From positions 1,054,001 to 1,118,000 of the forward strand of contig NC_086266.1 in the NCBI RefSeq assembly GCF_021018805.1: a stretch of 64,000 nt of DNA, written 5' to 3'. The position numbers were made by a program, and so were the translations under genes. Within the stretch, counting starts at the first letter, position 1. Every line of letters starts with the position of its first letter. Positions 46,101 through 60,500 of the stretch are shown piece by piece. The notes beneath the pieces are model-generated. The model was not told the origin of the DNA, did no database searches, and was given only the letters and a program-made list of their open reading frames with translations. The DNA comes from Prinia subflava. Taxonomy: Eukaryota > Chordata > Aves > Passeriformes > Cisticolidae.

Positions 46101-49100
46101 GTTTGCTCTGCACTCCCAAGGAGGCCCAAAGCTGCCCACAGACAGCTGCTCTGGGCTCTCACTGCCTCACACCCTGCCTCCCCCTGCTCTGCTCTCACTG
46201 CCCACACACCTGGATGCAGCACAGATTTTCCTAACGTGACAGGTGTCTCTTTAATTTGGAATTATGGTAGCGGTTTCTTCAGCAGCATTTCCACAATCAT
46301 GTTTGCAAAGTGGTAACATTTGCAGGCATTAGAGACAAGTACAGGCACACCTTCCCTCGGGACTGCCCGTGTGCTGGGCAGCTGCACTGTGTGCCTCCCC
46401 CGGGCCTTCCTCTGCACATACACCTTACAAGAACAGGCTAAAGAATCTTCAAGTGCAAAGTTAAAGTGGTTTTTGCCATCCAGACATGGCATCAGTGCAA
46501 TGCAGAGGACAGGACCTGGCACAGAGAATATTCTGAAACATCTGTGAATTGTTTTGGTTTTGTCTCTTTCCCAAACCTGAGAAAGGTTTTGTTTCTGAAA
46601 GGTTTTATGCCTGCAAGAGCAAGGCTCTTTAAAGAGTCTGGTAAAATGCTTCAGTGCAGAATGCATGAAGGGCATGCATTAACATACATTGATTACTTGT
46701 ATTTTTAAATGTAAATGTTGTCTGCTCAGCATCTGATGGAATTATACCAGTACAGTCAGTAAGTGTCATTGACATTCAGCTCCCCGTTCTGAAGCTTGAC
46801 AATTCCTCTGATTCTGCAGTTTTTGTTTGGACAAAATTCATCTTGGGGAACAGAAACCTCCTCCAAAACTCAACAGCTTGTGTTTGTGAGACTTGGGGAG
46901 TTCAGCTGTAACTCCCCGAGGTGCTGCTCTCTGACAGAGGGCTCTGGGCTCCCTGGCAGGGCTGGCACAGCACTGAAAGCTGTGATTTTACTGTGTGTGT
47001 GTCTCCAGCTCCATTTTCTCCTGAGAGGGGAAATTCAGATTCCCTCCCACCACCAGCGAGTCCCCCTCTCCTGAGTGTAGTAGATATGTCCAGAGAAAAC
47101 CTCTGTAGTGACCTCCCAGACACACGAGGCAGGGAATCCCATTCTGCACACTCATCCCCAGTGCCCCAGCCCTCACCAGTTCTCTCCAGACAGGACTGGG
47201 ACAGTTTCCTGCTGCCTGGCTTCTGGAGTGCCCCTGTGCTGGCTCCTGTCCTGTGACAGGAGCACAGAGCCTGGCTGCAGGGTGCTCCACCCTCCTCATC
47301 CTCACCTCTGAGCCCCTGTCACACACTCCAAACAGAGCCCCCACTCTGCAGCCCAAGGCAGAAAGACTTCATGCTCTAACTCAATTAATGCAACAGTACC
47401 TAACTCCACAAATACAAAAAATCCAGAAGGGAACAGGAACGAATCCTGCCTGACTCTGAATTCCCCAGTTTTAAGAACAGGTGGCTGCTGGCAGAGATTT
47501 GAATCGCACTGACAGAGCCCCCTTCCTCCCACGGTTCATTCCCTGCTCTCTGAGTGACACAGGGACCCCAACACATCCCAGTCCATTCTCTACACATCAA
47601 TCCATTCTCTCCCACTGTTCCACAGCTCCAGAGTGTCCCAGCACTCCCAGTAACGGCCAGGCAGACCCCAGCCCCCCCAGCAGCCCCCACACACCCAGGC
47701 TGTGCTGCTGAACCTGTCCATTTTCCCTCGGTCTGATAAGGGAATGCCCTTTTCCTGCCCCCAGGTAATGCACAAACGCCGCCCTCTGACAGTCAATAAC
47801 CCACTGCTCTTCTGACATTCTTTTGAATCCACGTAGTTAATTAAGGTATGAATGTCTGTCCAAAAATCCATACTGATTAAGCCTGGGTTACAGAGTCCTT
47901 TCCCTGCTCATTCTGAACAACCGTGCAAATTATGGATATCCAGACAAAGAAAGCAGCTCCAGTGCCTGTGTATTTATTTGACTTGAGGTCTGCCATCAAA
48001 GAAAAGAGTGTCATTACTTGAGCACCAGGCCTTAAGTGATAGATTCCAAGTGCATCATTTTTAGAGCCATTAGAGGTTATCAGGTCTATATGGTTGCTAA
48101 GATACCATGAATCTTGAAGGAAAATATAAGATAATGGTAGGCAGTCACTGTGATGTTTATCAGAGAATGTTCTCTGCATCTTGCTTAATAGCATCATGAT
48201 TGGGATAATTTTCAAGGGTTCCTGTCTATTTTCTACCTAGGTGCAAGAATGCAACTGCACTAAATCAGCAAATATTGTTTATAATTCATGTTTTGCCACG
48301 AGTAAATGAATTCGTGGAAGTCAAAATTTGTAATTGCCACAGCAGAATTTATTAACGAGTTAGAGTGCGTGTCTGTGTACAGGTTTCTTTCCTGGCTATT
48401 AAACAGTATCTTCAGACTTGGAATGAAATCATCCTTCATTGATTTCAAGTATTTTTTGTGATAACAGAGACTGTGCTTTCAAAGAGTTTTTAAATTAAAT
48501 TTGTAGCTGAGGTAATTGCTGCTGCAAAATTATGCAACTGAAGTAAAGCCTTCTGCAGGAGCTTTCTTGATATTATAATGTAACTGCCTCTTTTCTAAAT
48601 CATGAAGGTGTGAGGTGCCAGATTAGGGCAAAGCATGAGGTTACTGCTGAATTATTGTCTATTCTGTCTCTGGAGGTGTCTGGTGAGAGTTAAGGATGAA
48701 GGTGCAGGGCTGTACTCACACCGTGACCCCCACAGCCCTCCTGGGTTCACTCTGCTCCAAAATGGGGAAATCCAAGATGAGGAAATTGCCAACTCTCCCT
48801 GACCTGCTACCCCAGCAAAGAGAGTAATTCCTACTCCAGTGGACACAGATGGCCAGGAAGCTCCTGCTGGAGCTTTTCAAGAGCACTGGAGACTTAGACA
48901 TTCATTTAAAACTCAGAGTTTGCTCCAAGAGCCCAAGAAAAACCCACTCACAAGCACGAAAAGAGGCAGTAATATTTCTAATTTTCCTGACACCCACAAA
49001 GAGGAACATACATTGACATCCGAGCACTGTAACTTTTTTAAAGTAAATGAGCCTTGAAGATTATCTGTCAGCTAAAGCGCACCCAAGGGCTTGCTTTGCA

Positions 49101-49204
49101 ATGTTTCTTTTTCAAAGAATGTTTGTTTTAACATTATTGTTGCAACCAGCCAAAGAAAAATGTAGAGCCATCATAAAAAATACGAGCAGATACCCAGTTG
49201 TTAG
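43107..49204. other. Noncoding DNA, no gene recognised
   Basis: Long interval. Part 43190-43330 is AT-rich yet keeps isolated CpGs (TTTCGAAATC, GTGCGACATG), which could mark a conserved noncoding element. The 46900-47720 part is GC-richer, with many overlapping frames on both strands and no domain. A 137-codon minus frame at 46262-46675 has no recognisable motif. Confidence 0.45.
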
Positions 49205-49288
49205 AGTTGGTTTAGGAACAATCATAGGAGTGATGGACTGTGCGACCCAGGAGAGGTTCCTTCCAACCCTAATGATTCTCAGAATTGA
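49205..49288 (+). mobile_element. CR1 LINE 3'-end relic
   Basis: Reads GGACTGTGCGACCCAGGAGA, then GGTTCCTTCCAACCCTAATG, then ATTCTCAGAATTG. This is the sense-strand 3' end of CR1: a GGACT...GACC segment, a GGTCCCTTCCAACCCTAA block and terminal ATTCTATGA-like repeats. It is heavily 5'-truncated. It is the only CR1 relic found on the plus strand in this window. Confidence 0.75.
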
Positions 49289-52200
49289 TTTTCTTTTGCA
49301 ACTCACTTTCAGTTAGTCCTTTAGGAAAAAAAAATAAATAAAAAGGGTTAGATCAATGCTGGCTTCAATGACACAGCCATTGCAGCTCCTGCAGCATTTT
49401 CTCGCCGTGGCGATCTCTTTATCTTCTTGTTTGTGTGGAGACCATTCTCTACTCCTCTGTTCCTGGCTGTACATAAAAATAAGGGGATGGGCTCGTGGTC
49501 TGCTGACTACAGGGTTGAATGTGACATTAATACAAATCACTGAGCAGATAAAACTCTGTACAGTTGTTCTGCCCACAGTTTGGGAGAAGTCTTTTCATAC
49601 ATTATCACAATTGCTAAATAGAGCCTCTCCTAGCTAGAAACTAGAGCAGAAATACAAATATAAGAAATGTGTATTTCCTGAAGGATCCATTCTGTAAGTT
49701 TAATATGATAGAACACCAATACAATTTCATAAAAACTGGTATTTGTACCAAACTCTGAAGGACAAATTTCCAGCACTTCCTTGCTTTCAGTTAGCAGTCT
49801 AAAAGGAGGATTTTAGCCCTGCTTCTTTCCCTTTTCAGTCCACTGACATAATAGTCTGGGCCTAAACAAGAAAGAGAATTCTCTGTATATTGGAAAAAAA
49901 ATTAATCAGGTGAACTCTAGGGCTGTGTCAGTGCCCTGAGTCACACTTGGCAATGACACCAGCCCTACCCCATCAGCACTGGCCTCTGGGGTGAGCACAG
50001 TGAACAGGAATAGTTTATGGCACTCCAAGATCCCTCCTCTGATGGAGCTGCTATAAATTATTGCAGAGCAAGAGGCACAGATATTTCTCAAAGAGCCAGG
50101 CTGGTTGGAGGCATAAAGAAAGATGCTTAAAACAGTAATTTAAAAATCAGAACACTCATGGTTTTAGTGATGTTCTCCAAACCACCTCTCTTAATCAAGC
50201 ACAATCAAGGCTCCTTTTTGTCTCTTTCCTTGAAAACGATTTGCACCATGGAAAAATAGAAAGGTGTGAGACCAAAATGGTTCAATAAAGCTCCAGTATT
50301 GAAACACAATTTCCAGGATTTGTGATTTTGTGCTGTGCTATCTATTTCTCCTTAGACAGGGGGGTTTCAGGGACACAGGGTGCCTGGAAGCAGTGGGAAT
50401 GGAAGGGGCAGGGGACACGAGTTACCCTGAGCACCCTGATGTCCTTCCAGGACTGCCAGTGACCCACTTTGCTGCTGGAGCTGCATGCAAGGCACAAAAG
50501 CAGCGCTGCAAAGGTGCACACACAAACAAGAGCTCACGCTGAAGCAGAAGCCTTTACAGAAAGCCAGCCCAGATGCACCCACGGGATATATTCACCCCTG
50601 GGAGTGCTCCCACCGCTTCATTTACCTCAGGTGCTTTGTAGCTCATTGCAGGCAAGACAGAGAGTTTGAAAACGCAGCAGCTGCAGGCAGAGCCCTCCCG
50701 GCAAGCCCTGTGGAAATCTCCCTCAGGCAAAGTTCGCAGCAGCAGTAGCCTCTAGTATTTGTCATGTATCTTCTTTCTGCATTTCTCACTCTCAAAGATC
50801 TCCGTGCCCGTGGGAAGGCAGAAGCAAGCCATGCAGACTAGAGCTGTGCAGGAACAAAGCTGCCTGGGGTTTTTAACTGCTTTACAGAACTTTGGGGTTT
50901 GCTGTGCCACACACGCCCCTGGCTCAGGGCAGGAGTGCCCAGGTGTGCCCTGAGCCCGGGCAGGTGAGGGCAGTGCTGGCCCCCTGTGCTGCTGGAGCAG
51001 CCCAGGACACCTCCCCTGCATCCCTGCTCTGCCCTCCTCCATCTGGGGCCAAGAGTGAGCACAAGGAGGGCTCCCAAAAAGGGCTCCTTGCCTGGTGCCC
51101 CAGGCCTGTCCCTGTGGCTCACGGATCCCCAGGGCAGCACACACTGACACAATTCCCTTCCCCTGCACCCGGGCAATCCCATCCGTTTATACTGCACAGC
51201 TCAGAGCTGCACCGTTCTGCTTTTGCCATGTGTTCCTCCCCTTCTGCCTGCCAGGCTGGTCATCACCAAACATTTCAGGAGTGCAGAGCTTTGCTTCTTT
51301 CTCCCTATACCTGAAAGTTCCAATAAAACTGCACAAAACTGAGTTTCAAATGAGCATCTGAACACAGGCTGGTGCAGAGCAGAGGTAGAAGCACTGAGAA
51401 TACTTTGAAAAATATTTTGATTTCAATACTTTCCTATCATCAGAGCCCAAGAAGCTGGTAAGTAAGAATTGGCAACCTGCTGAGAAAACATCATCTCTAG
51501 ATTCCCAGTAAATTGAAAACAGAAGGACAAACTTATCTTTGAACTAATAAATTAATCAATCATCTCACTGCACAATTCTGTTTTTATCATTTATAATTTT
51601 ATCGTTTATAGCAAGGGCAATCTAGTAAAATGGCTTAAATAATAACCTATTGTTCTCCTCAAAAGGAAGTCCCAAAACAGACACACAGCCAATTAAAAAG
51701 CCCTAATAGCCACCCTTCTATTGGCTTTTTATTCATTATCATTACACATCGATTACCATCATGCATGTTTAATTATGAGGACAAAGACCTGACCAAAGCA
51801 TTTTAGCATCTCTAATTGTGTAGGCTTTTAAAAATTCACTGAGCAGTGCTTGTCATAGGGTCTGAAAAATTATCAAATAAGGAAGAGCTGGCTTCAGCAG
51901 ACCCCAGCCTTGCCTTTGAGAGAAACTCTCAGCTCCTGGTGCAGTTCCTTCACAAGGAGCCTCCCCAGCTCAGTTCCACACTCCTCCAAAATGTCTGTTT
52001 GCTATACCAGTGAGAAATGTGGCTTTGATTCCCACTGCTTCTTTGTGCATGACATTTTCATTGGTTGGAATTCTAATTAATATTAATTATGACAAAATTC
52101 TAATTAATACATGATTAATATTGCTAACATCAGACTATCTACGAGGTCGTTTTTGGTTGGATTGTTTAAAAAGACTCTTCATTAGTTCAATTATGAATTA

Positions 52201-53982
52201 TGTTTTCAACACAAACTCATTTGAGTGACTAGGTTTACCTTGTATACATTAAGTCTTCTGCTAACAAGGGACTAAAATCAGGCCTTTTCTCATCAAATTC
52301 CATTTAAACTTCCACACAGGTGTATATCACAGCAGTCTGACCTGGAAACTCTGAAGGTTTGCAGTCCTTGCTAAGGAACAATAGAAACTGCCTGCACTTT
52401 GATTTTCTCCTTTTACCTTCACACGTTTCAGGAGAGGTCTGGAAGCAGATCAAGTGAAGGAACAAAACAAGTGATCCATGTCCTTGTCACCAGTCAAGAA
52501 CTGGTCCATTAGCACTGCAAAACTTGTGAGTCTCATGCTCTCTTCTATTGCATTTTCCTACTTCAATGTAATGTAGAAACTTTTCACCTGGCCCTCAGTG
52601 AAGGTCCTTGTTTCTGGGATTGCAGTCAGCATGGCAGAGAAGAATCAATTTGATTTTACAGAAAATGGAGGGAAACAAACAAATGAAATAGAAAAAAAAA
52701 ATAGAAAACCCAAAGCCATCTGTGTTCCTGCAGACACCTTTGCATGTGGAACCACAAGAAAAGCAGATTATTAGTGCCCTGCACATCACAGGAGTCTTTG
52801 GCACAAGAGCCCCACCTTGTCTTTGCCACACTGGGAGGAGTGGAAGAAGAAATGAAATGTCAACATGCAGAAAGCGGAGAGCTGCAGCGTGGAAATGGGG
52901 AAAGAAGGGCAAAAGGAGGCAGTGTTCCCCTGCTCCCAGGGCAGCAGACACGATGGGAGATTTCAAAATGCCCCCAAAAGAAGAAGGGAGAATGAGGATG
53001 CCAGGCCCATGTGTGCTGCTTGCACCCCGTTCAGCCAGCAGAATTAAAAGTGAGGGAAGCTACTAGTTTCATATTTTTTAAGACTTAAACACTCCAAAGC
53101 AGGGATTCTTTTTTAATCTTTGGTGAGCACAGTGAGGGCAGATGCCCCAGAGCCTCTGTGTGATGTAAAGAGCAGAGGCAGTACCTACAGAACTGCACGT
53201 AAGGCAAACAAAGTGCCTGAACGCATTGGGAGAAAAATCCTGCTGTCAATATATTCCTTTCCTTCTCAGTGTTTAATGTTTACTGCCCAGAGTATTTAAG
53301 GCTTGAGTTTTGCATTGACTTTTTTAGGACTGATGACAGGCTGGAAGCTAAACACACGTTTAGATGCTTTGGCACAGCAGAGACAATCAGCCCAGCACAG
53401 CAGAGGATTAAATCCACACTCCAGCCACTCCAGCCTTCACATTGCTTCATTGCTAATTTTTGCACATATGTCTGTGATCAGTTATAGGGCTCTGACATAT
53501 GGTGAGTGCACCTGCCAACTTAGCCAGGGCTACTGCCTCAAACACGGACACTTATGGCAGATCTGCAGGGGAAAAAGGAGGGATTACAACATCCCTGGTG
53601 CTGTGGTGCTTTGCATTCCCCAAACAGCACCGTGGCAATGCAATAATCTCAGAGAAATGGGCTGAAATGTCCTGTGAGCGTGCTGCAAAAGAGATTCATC
53701 GCTCTCCCACGGTTAAGCAAATTTTTTATTAATTATGCAAGGCTCAAATTGATAAAGGGCGTTTTCAGGGTTTGGTGCTCATTTGCATGATTTGGGGTGG
53801 AATAGGAATAGGCCACTTATCTACCCACAGCCACGTTTTCATCTGTAAAATTGCATTAATTGCATAAATTGGCAACCACGTTTGGGAGGGAGCCGTGAAG
53901 TTCAACCAGCCCTTGCCACAGAGCTGGGCAAAGGTTCCTTCAGCAACAAGCTCCCTCTGCCTCTGCCAGGGACGTTCCCCAC
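49289..53982. other. Noncoding DNA, no gene recognised
   Basis: Contains a GC-richer block (50880-51170) with overlapping open frames on both strands and no domain. An AT-rich direct repeat, AATTCTAATTAATA, occurs twice between about 52069 and 52110. A 53700-53880 segment contains an ATTTGCAT octamer and several TTAAT/ATTAAT motifs, which would suit a regulatory element but is unproven. Confidence 0.45.
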
Positions 53983-54001
53983 TTAATTAATTATTAATTA
54001 A
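53983..54001. repeat. 19-bp AT palindrome
   Basis: TTAATTAAT and ATTAATTAA are perfect reverse complements separated by one T. Confidence 0.8.
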
Positions 54002-55629
54002 CAGGCCAAATTAATGCCCTGCTAAGCTGCTCACCTGCAGAACCTTTTACTGCCAGGGCTCTGGGCAGGGCTTTAATCCCTGTGCCGCAGTTCTGGAGGC
54101 GTTTTCAAGTTCAGCCCCAGCACTGAGCAGCCTCTCCTGCTGCTTTTATTCCCTTCCAGATCCTTCTGCCCCTGCCACAGCTCCCTCTGCCAAAGGGATT
54201 TTTGGGACAAAGAGCAGCAAGGTCAAATCCCAGAGCTTTCCTGGCATTTAATGCCCCGTCTCTAAAGCTGGCCCCCAAAAGTATGTCCTGAATTCTACCT
54301 GCAGTATGGGCTCCTGCAGGAATTCACCTTCTCCTGTTCCACTTACCAGGGAAAAAAATTGCAAATAATGTATTTCGCTCAAAAATACCACGAAAACACC
54401 TTTAAAATTTGAATGCAATTAAATACAAATCTCAAAATCTCATTTTCAGTTTGGACTTGAATATCATTATCTTTTTTCTTTGTACCCATGTAATTTTATA
54501 TTCTAGGATGCAATATCATATCCTCAGGCACAAGAATAAGAATTGAATTTTTTCATTTTATCCAGTTCTGATTATTTTTGCAAGGGTATTGTAAGTGTGG
54601 CTAACACCACTGTAGTAGAGGTAATTAGCAAAGTATCATTTTTTTCCTCAGTGTTATTTCCACAGCCCTCTGAACACTGGCAGTCTTTTTTACAAGGTTT
54701 TTTTTCTTACTCCTCAATTAAATTATTCCCCATGCTTACACCTGAGTACACAGAATATGTAGTTGGAGTGACATATTTCAAATTCAGCCTTTTGAAGCTC
54801 TCCTGTCCTAGTCCTGCCAGCAGTTTTTGCCTATGGAAGACTCTCCAGAGCACATTACCATTAAAACCTGCCAGAGACACTCTGCAATATTAGTCAAGGC
54901 ATCTTTAATAATGCAAGAAAGGTCAGCAGCTCACAGAATATCAAGCTGCATATCGAAAAATTATGAATGTTTTTTTTCTCTGTGCAGATTTCACAGGTAT
55001 TCTTTGGGGTTTTATCCTGATTCATTTTATGCCAACAGCGGAGGATTTGTTTCATTTTCGGCATATACCAGAGGAAAAAAAAAAACAGAAAAGAAAGAAA
55101 AAAACCTTTCTTATCAAATGAGAGTAAGAGCGTCGGTATGTAAATCACTTCTGATATGTCAGTACATAAAAACAGTGTAGGGATCAGGCATATGACACCC
55201 TCTAGACATGAAAAGGAGCTGGTTCCTAATAATTCAATTAGAAATAGCTTTGTAACTCCACGAGGGAAAGTGGCAGCACGGGCCATGCCCTCTCCAGGCC
55301 ATCGAGCACAAGCAGCTGAATTCCATATTTTGAGTTAATGTTGCTTTACAACGAACAGGTTTTTCCTGGAACAGCTCAGGATGTGATCACATAGCAGGGC
55401 CCTGACCTCTTGACTACATAATGCTTTTGGGATCAATAGCACAGAAATTAATGTGTTTATCATATCAGAGCATTTAAAAAACTTCATACATACAGTCACT
55501 AATTACCCCCAATGCCCATGATACAGCATTTTGAAGTGCTGGTCCAATGCTTTCAGATTCTGCACAGGAAAAAGTTGAATTAGGCAGCCTGGAAAATCAA
55601 ACCCAACTAATTTCTTCTGTTCTCCCCAG
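54002..55629. other. Noncoding DNA, no gene recognised
   Basis: AT-rich with a purine run near 55073-55105. Three partly overlapping frames (54543-54893 plus, 54827-55180 plus, 54894-55286 minus) have no recognised content. Confidence 0.5.
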
Positions 55630-55719
55630 GTCATTAATCTTCATGGGACAAATTACCACCGGCAGCTCAACAGAGTGGCACTGATGGGCTGGGGAGACAG
55701 CAAAGCCACTCTGGCATAA
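55630..55719 (+). other. Weak candidate for a terminal coding exon
   Basis: A pyrimidine-rich tract ending TTCTGTTCTCCCCAG, with an AACTAAT that could serve as branch point, is followed by 29 open codons and a TAA. The product would begin VINLHGTNYHRQ and end WGDSKATLA. The composition looks protein-like, but the frame is also open for 17 codons upstream of the acceptor, no partner exon is seen and I do not recognise the peptide. Most likely chance. Confidence 0.12.
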
Positions 55720-57059
55720 CTGAGAGGAGAATTTGCCTCCTATCCCCTGCAACTTCTTCCTTGAAGTGCCCCATATTTCCTTCTTTTTTAATGCAGTTTA
55801 TTAGAACTTATTGTTTTTAATTCATGTATTTTTAGAATTATTCATTCAAGCTCACATTGAGCCATCCTCTGCTGAACAGCATGACCACTTTGACTGAGAT
55901 TTGACAAAGCAATTTTGCAAAGGTTTTGGGGTTTTTCTGCAAGGATTTCTGCAAGAATAGCAGAACTAGTCTGATAAAAGAGTAGCAGAACAAGTCTTAT
56001 AATATTTAGAAATTACACAGGATCCTGGTATGGTGTTAGAGGCAAAATATTAATATTAAACTAAAAAGCTGTTAGCTGAATTCAGGGGGGGTTGTCATGA
56101 TGAAAATGTGAGCTCTCAGCACAAACGTAACAGCAATGCAGGAAGATGAGTTCCAACTTAACAAAAATAAGAATTTAAAATCTAATCATAAACACAATAC
56201 TAAAAAGTCTATTTCATTCTCCCAGACAGAAACGATGCTCTTTTTCAGTGTGGTGTGGTGTATGCACAAATCACCTCCAGGTCACATTTGCTTTTGTCTG
56301 AAAGCTTAAGGGGAAAAATCCTGCAGCCTTTTCCTTTAACCTGTGGCAGCACAGCCAAAGGCACTGATGAGGTCACAGCAGTACAAAATAAGTGATCAGT
56401 AAAGAAAATGCTGCCATATGTTGCTTTTCCCTTGCTGTTCTCAGTCCTCTGGAAAATGACCAACAGTAGCTGCAGCTCAATCGTACCCTATTTTTCTGTT
56501 ATCAGATGGGGTTAAAAAGTCATGTAAATAAATATACATGAACTAAACAGAAACAGCTGGAAAGTTCCCAGAAGGGACCTCTAACAACCTCCAAGCTGGA
56601 CGGACCGTGGTAGATCAAGGGATCATTACTGAGATTAAAGGCTTACACCAAACCCGCTGTGAAATTCAGCCTGCTGAATTTTAAACGCTGATGGCACAAA
56701 ATGGAAAGTACTAAACGGTGGTATTTATTAATTCTTAAAAAGCAAGGTGGTGAGAGGGTTGTTCCATTTTCCACATTCCAAATGCGCATGCTGCAATTTG
56801 CTGAGATTAAAAACATTCTGTAGGTACCTCCTGAGAAAGTGAAACATTTCAGGCAAACTCCTTCTTGTATTGGTTTTCTGGAGGAAAAGAAATTATCAGC
56901 ATCATCAGTGCTTTTGGATTTTCTTTTAAAGGCTTTAGACCAACTTCATTTTAGAGAAACACATCACAGAAGTGGCTGGAGCTAAATGTGAACTCTGGAA
57001 GGAAAGAGCTTTGTTACCTTGGCATTGTGCTATTCCAAATGGATTTGATGGGGTTATGC
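55720..57059. other. Noncoding DNA, no gene recognised
   Basis: AT-rich, with short A- and T-runs. No element or exon is recognised. Confidence 0.5.
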
Positions 57060-57540
57060 TCCTGTGCCTAACAGAGGTGAAAAATGAGGGGTTTTTTTAC
57101 TTTCCTGGTAAAATTTAAGGAGTTTAATAGAAAGACAGCAGGAGACAAAGATGAAGCAAAGGGTTAAAGCGGCCCGGGTGCCGGGCATCAGCCAAGGGCA
57201 CGGCTCCCATCTTGGGCACAGTCCTTAAATTCCCTTTCCATTCCATCAGCTGTTGCATATTCATAGCTCATTATGCACATTCATGCTTCCCCACCAGCTA
57301 ATTTCCACATTCCAGGAGCTGTTCAGCACGGCCCCTCCTTGGTTCTGCCTTTTCAGAGCACGTGAGAGTTCCTGGGCTGTGGTTTTATCATCACCTCCAG
57401 GCTGGGCTGGGGTCTGTGCCTTCCTCAGATGGCAGGGGCTGATAATTGGCTTATCAATAACCGGGGTCTCATCACATCCTCACTGGGGTTATCCTGACCA
57501 GTCTGCTTATATCAGTACCACTACTATGTCTGGCTTTGTT
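57060..57540 (-). mobile_element. Possible LTR-type repeat, antisense
   Basis: The plus strand reads GGTAAAATTTAAGGAGTTTA and ATAGAAAGACAGCAGG, then a compact GC-rich GGCCCGGGTGCCGGGCATC, then TGCATATTCATAGCTCATTA and TTATCAATAACCGGGGTCTC. On the minus strand the first part gives CTATTAAACTCC, a plausible polyadenylation region after a promoter-like part. The block resembles remembered songbird LTR sequence. No target-site duplication or second copy was found. Confidence 0.35.
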
Positions 57541-60500
57541 AATAGTAGAAATGAAGGCAAACTTATTTTAACATTATGCATATAACATTCATCTTAATAT
57601 GTGCAAAAAGCCAACTTTGCAATCTGCATTTATAACAGAAATAACCAAGATGACAGCAGTCTGGGACTGAGAGTGGTACCCAGTGCCTCCCCATCCTCCT
57701 GGGATAGCTGCAGAGGCTGGGGGTCTGTGCAGGGAGATGCTCCCCCTGTGCTCACACACCCAGCACCTCTCTGCCAGGACCTGCTGCCAGCCACGGAGCC
57801 CAAATGTCCCAAATCTCCGCGACCTCCCTGGAATGAATGAACAAAAGGAAACTCCCTTCTTCCCACAGTCGGTTTCCCGTCCCCAGAGGAGACAGTGTGA
57901 CAGTAATTAGTTATACTTGTTGAGAGATTTACACGGGAAATGCTCCCTCCACAGACAAGCCGTGTGGAATTTATGTGTGGTTGGAAAAATATTTAGACTT
58001 CTGTCGTGGCTTTGCCATCTGTATTCCTTGGCAATCACGCTCCTTGGGCAAAGAGCTGTGCTGACAATGTAAATGAGGTCAGAGTGACATTGGTCCTCCG
58101 GGGATGCTGGAAAAGCTTCAAAAGTGCTGAAGAATGAGTGCATCCTGTAACCTGGGAGGAATGCCTCATTACCTGGGGCTGTGTTTTCAAATGATAACCG
58201 TGCCCTGATCCTTTCAGTCAGCACAGAACACAGCCCACAGCTTGCAATCTAGTATCTGGCACTTGGGCTGGCTCAGCCTGACCTTTGTCCTCTGGAAAAG
58301 TGAGGGATTTCACTTTAAGCATTAAAAAAAAAAATTCACATGGCAAAACTCAAGTGTTGAAACACTAGGAACAACCTTCTCTCCAGAAAGATGATTATGA
58401 AGAGTGACAAGACCCATTGTGTGACAAGTCACTTTCTGCTTCAGCCAATTCCCACACTGAAGCCCACTGACAATATTTTGGAGCCAACCAAACAGACTTA
58501 TTTCTAAAAGTCTGACCCAAAGAGTTCAGATTCTCTTCTGGCATATTTCGATTGGCTTTAAAGTTGCCATATCAACAGGTGCCTCTGGATATCCCGGTAC
58601 CTGCGTGCCAAAAACCTGGGAGCTGTAGGAAACCCTGGCTTGAAATAAGCACTGGCTGAGGGAGTGATCTATTTATAAATCAGGTCATGGGGTTCAGGCT
58701 TTTAGCAAAGGGAGAAGTTTAGTAAAAGACAGTATGGGGAAAGTAGAGCTTCAATCAGTCATGAAGATGATTTTCTTTAGTTATGCAGTTTATAAAAGCG
58801 TGTCTGTTCCTGCTCCATCTTGCTTTAATCTCACAACACTTAGGAACATGGCACATTTTATAGGAACTCGGAAAAACCTTCCCTGCACACATCCCTCTGT
58901 TCTGCCTACCCGGGATACATTCTTGGGAGATAAACTGATATAAAGGGACAGCAAAGCACCTCCGTGAGTTGATCTGTGAAAATTGTTTCAGCGAGTAGAC
59001 AAATGTATTTCCTTACTCTTGACAGACAGCCTCATTAAGTTTTCATAAAAGATCTGCATTATTAAAATCCCTGTTCTCTCCTGAAGACTGGAGGTGCAGG
59101 AATCTCAGGTGATGCTGTGGTACCCATTCAATGAAAGTTTCGATATTTTTTAAAAGAACACTTAGCAGTGGAGCAGGTGACCTGTTTTTTTCAGGATAAA
59201 GCCCACTCTTACAAACAGGAGAGATAAAAACAACCACTTATCTGTAAGTGGAAAAGTGCCTCAGTTATACAAGGAGCCCACCCTGCCTTTCTGGCCTATC
59301 TTGCTTACAAAGGTATTTTCAGAAAACAAGAATAAAGTGCTTCAAGGAGTGTCTTTACAAGTGTCGACTTCTTTCATAACCATCAAAGTGTAGCATGTGG
59401 AAATAAAAAGATAAACGAAATGTGCAAAAATATTCATAGCCAGGTGTTTAGACTGCTCTTTTCACCCTGACTCCTGCCTAATAAAACATCAATCTGCTAT
59501 TACCCTCCTGCCAGATAAATAGGCAAGGTAGTTAAAAGTGACCTGCCAAGAAACTTTTAACTTCTGAGCTCATCATCACAGCAGACACAAGATTTTTCCC
59601 TGATGAGTGCAAATTACTGCAGGGCTGGTGGGTCCCTGTGGCCCACAAAGAGCAGCACACTCTACCCTGCATGAAAGAGTGATTTTCACTTTGCATGATA
59701 ACGAGCCTTTTGTATTTCGAGAGTCCCTAACAAAGCACCTCTGCAGGAGGCCCCGCTGTGTTAGTCTTCATTAAAGGATCCGGATCGATAGATTAAGCAA
59801 AACAAAATGGGAGCAATTCTGCCTTAGCCTGCAGCTCCTGCTTTGCACTCCTGAGCTTTATGGGAAGCGCTGCAACCGAAAGAAAAAGTTGCCACTGCAT
59901 CAAGCAATGAGACTTAGGAACAAAAAACAGAACTTAATTTCAGAAGTCAGCGCTCAAGTAGAAACGAGGCAGGGAGATGAGTCTAGAGATGGGTTTGCTG
60001 CTAAGTAAAACAGGAGAAAATTTGGGAACTCCTGGGAGCCACTGAAGAGATGTGACACTGCATCAGCCAGGAGCAGCTCTCCTTGGCAGGCTCTGCTCCC
60101 TTGGCAGCTCCCTAGCAGATCATGGAGAGCAGCTTCCCATCTAACCTGGAGAAAAAAAATAATTTTATTCAACCATTTTCGTCAACCATCCCCAACAGAC
60201 ACAAACCTCTCACGCTTCTGGCTCGCCTTTGCCTGGCTCAAAGGAAATGTCTGGAGAAACCTGGAACTGGGTGTAACTCCCCAACCCTGAGCTGCTTGAA
60301 ATGAGTTGCTTGTGGGGGAGAGGCTATGCTGAATATTAAGGAAATATTGGGAATCCCAAATCAGATAAGCAGGCTTTTGTTAGCCTTTCTCTTTTGGAAG
60401 CCGCTTCAGTAATCTTATAAAACTTAAAATAATCTTAAAGAAAAGATTAAGAAAATCTTAAAGAAATCTAATGAAACTTCATCTCTATTTAAGGATGTGA

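Noticed and set aside
46900..47720. Gene-rich looking GC-richer block
   Set aside because: Many short frames on both strands overlap, none with a domain or convincing splice pair.
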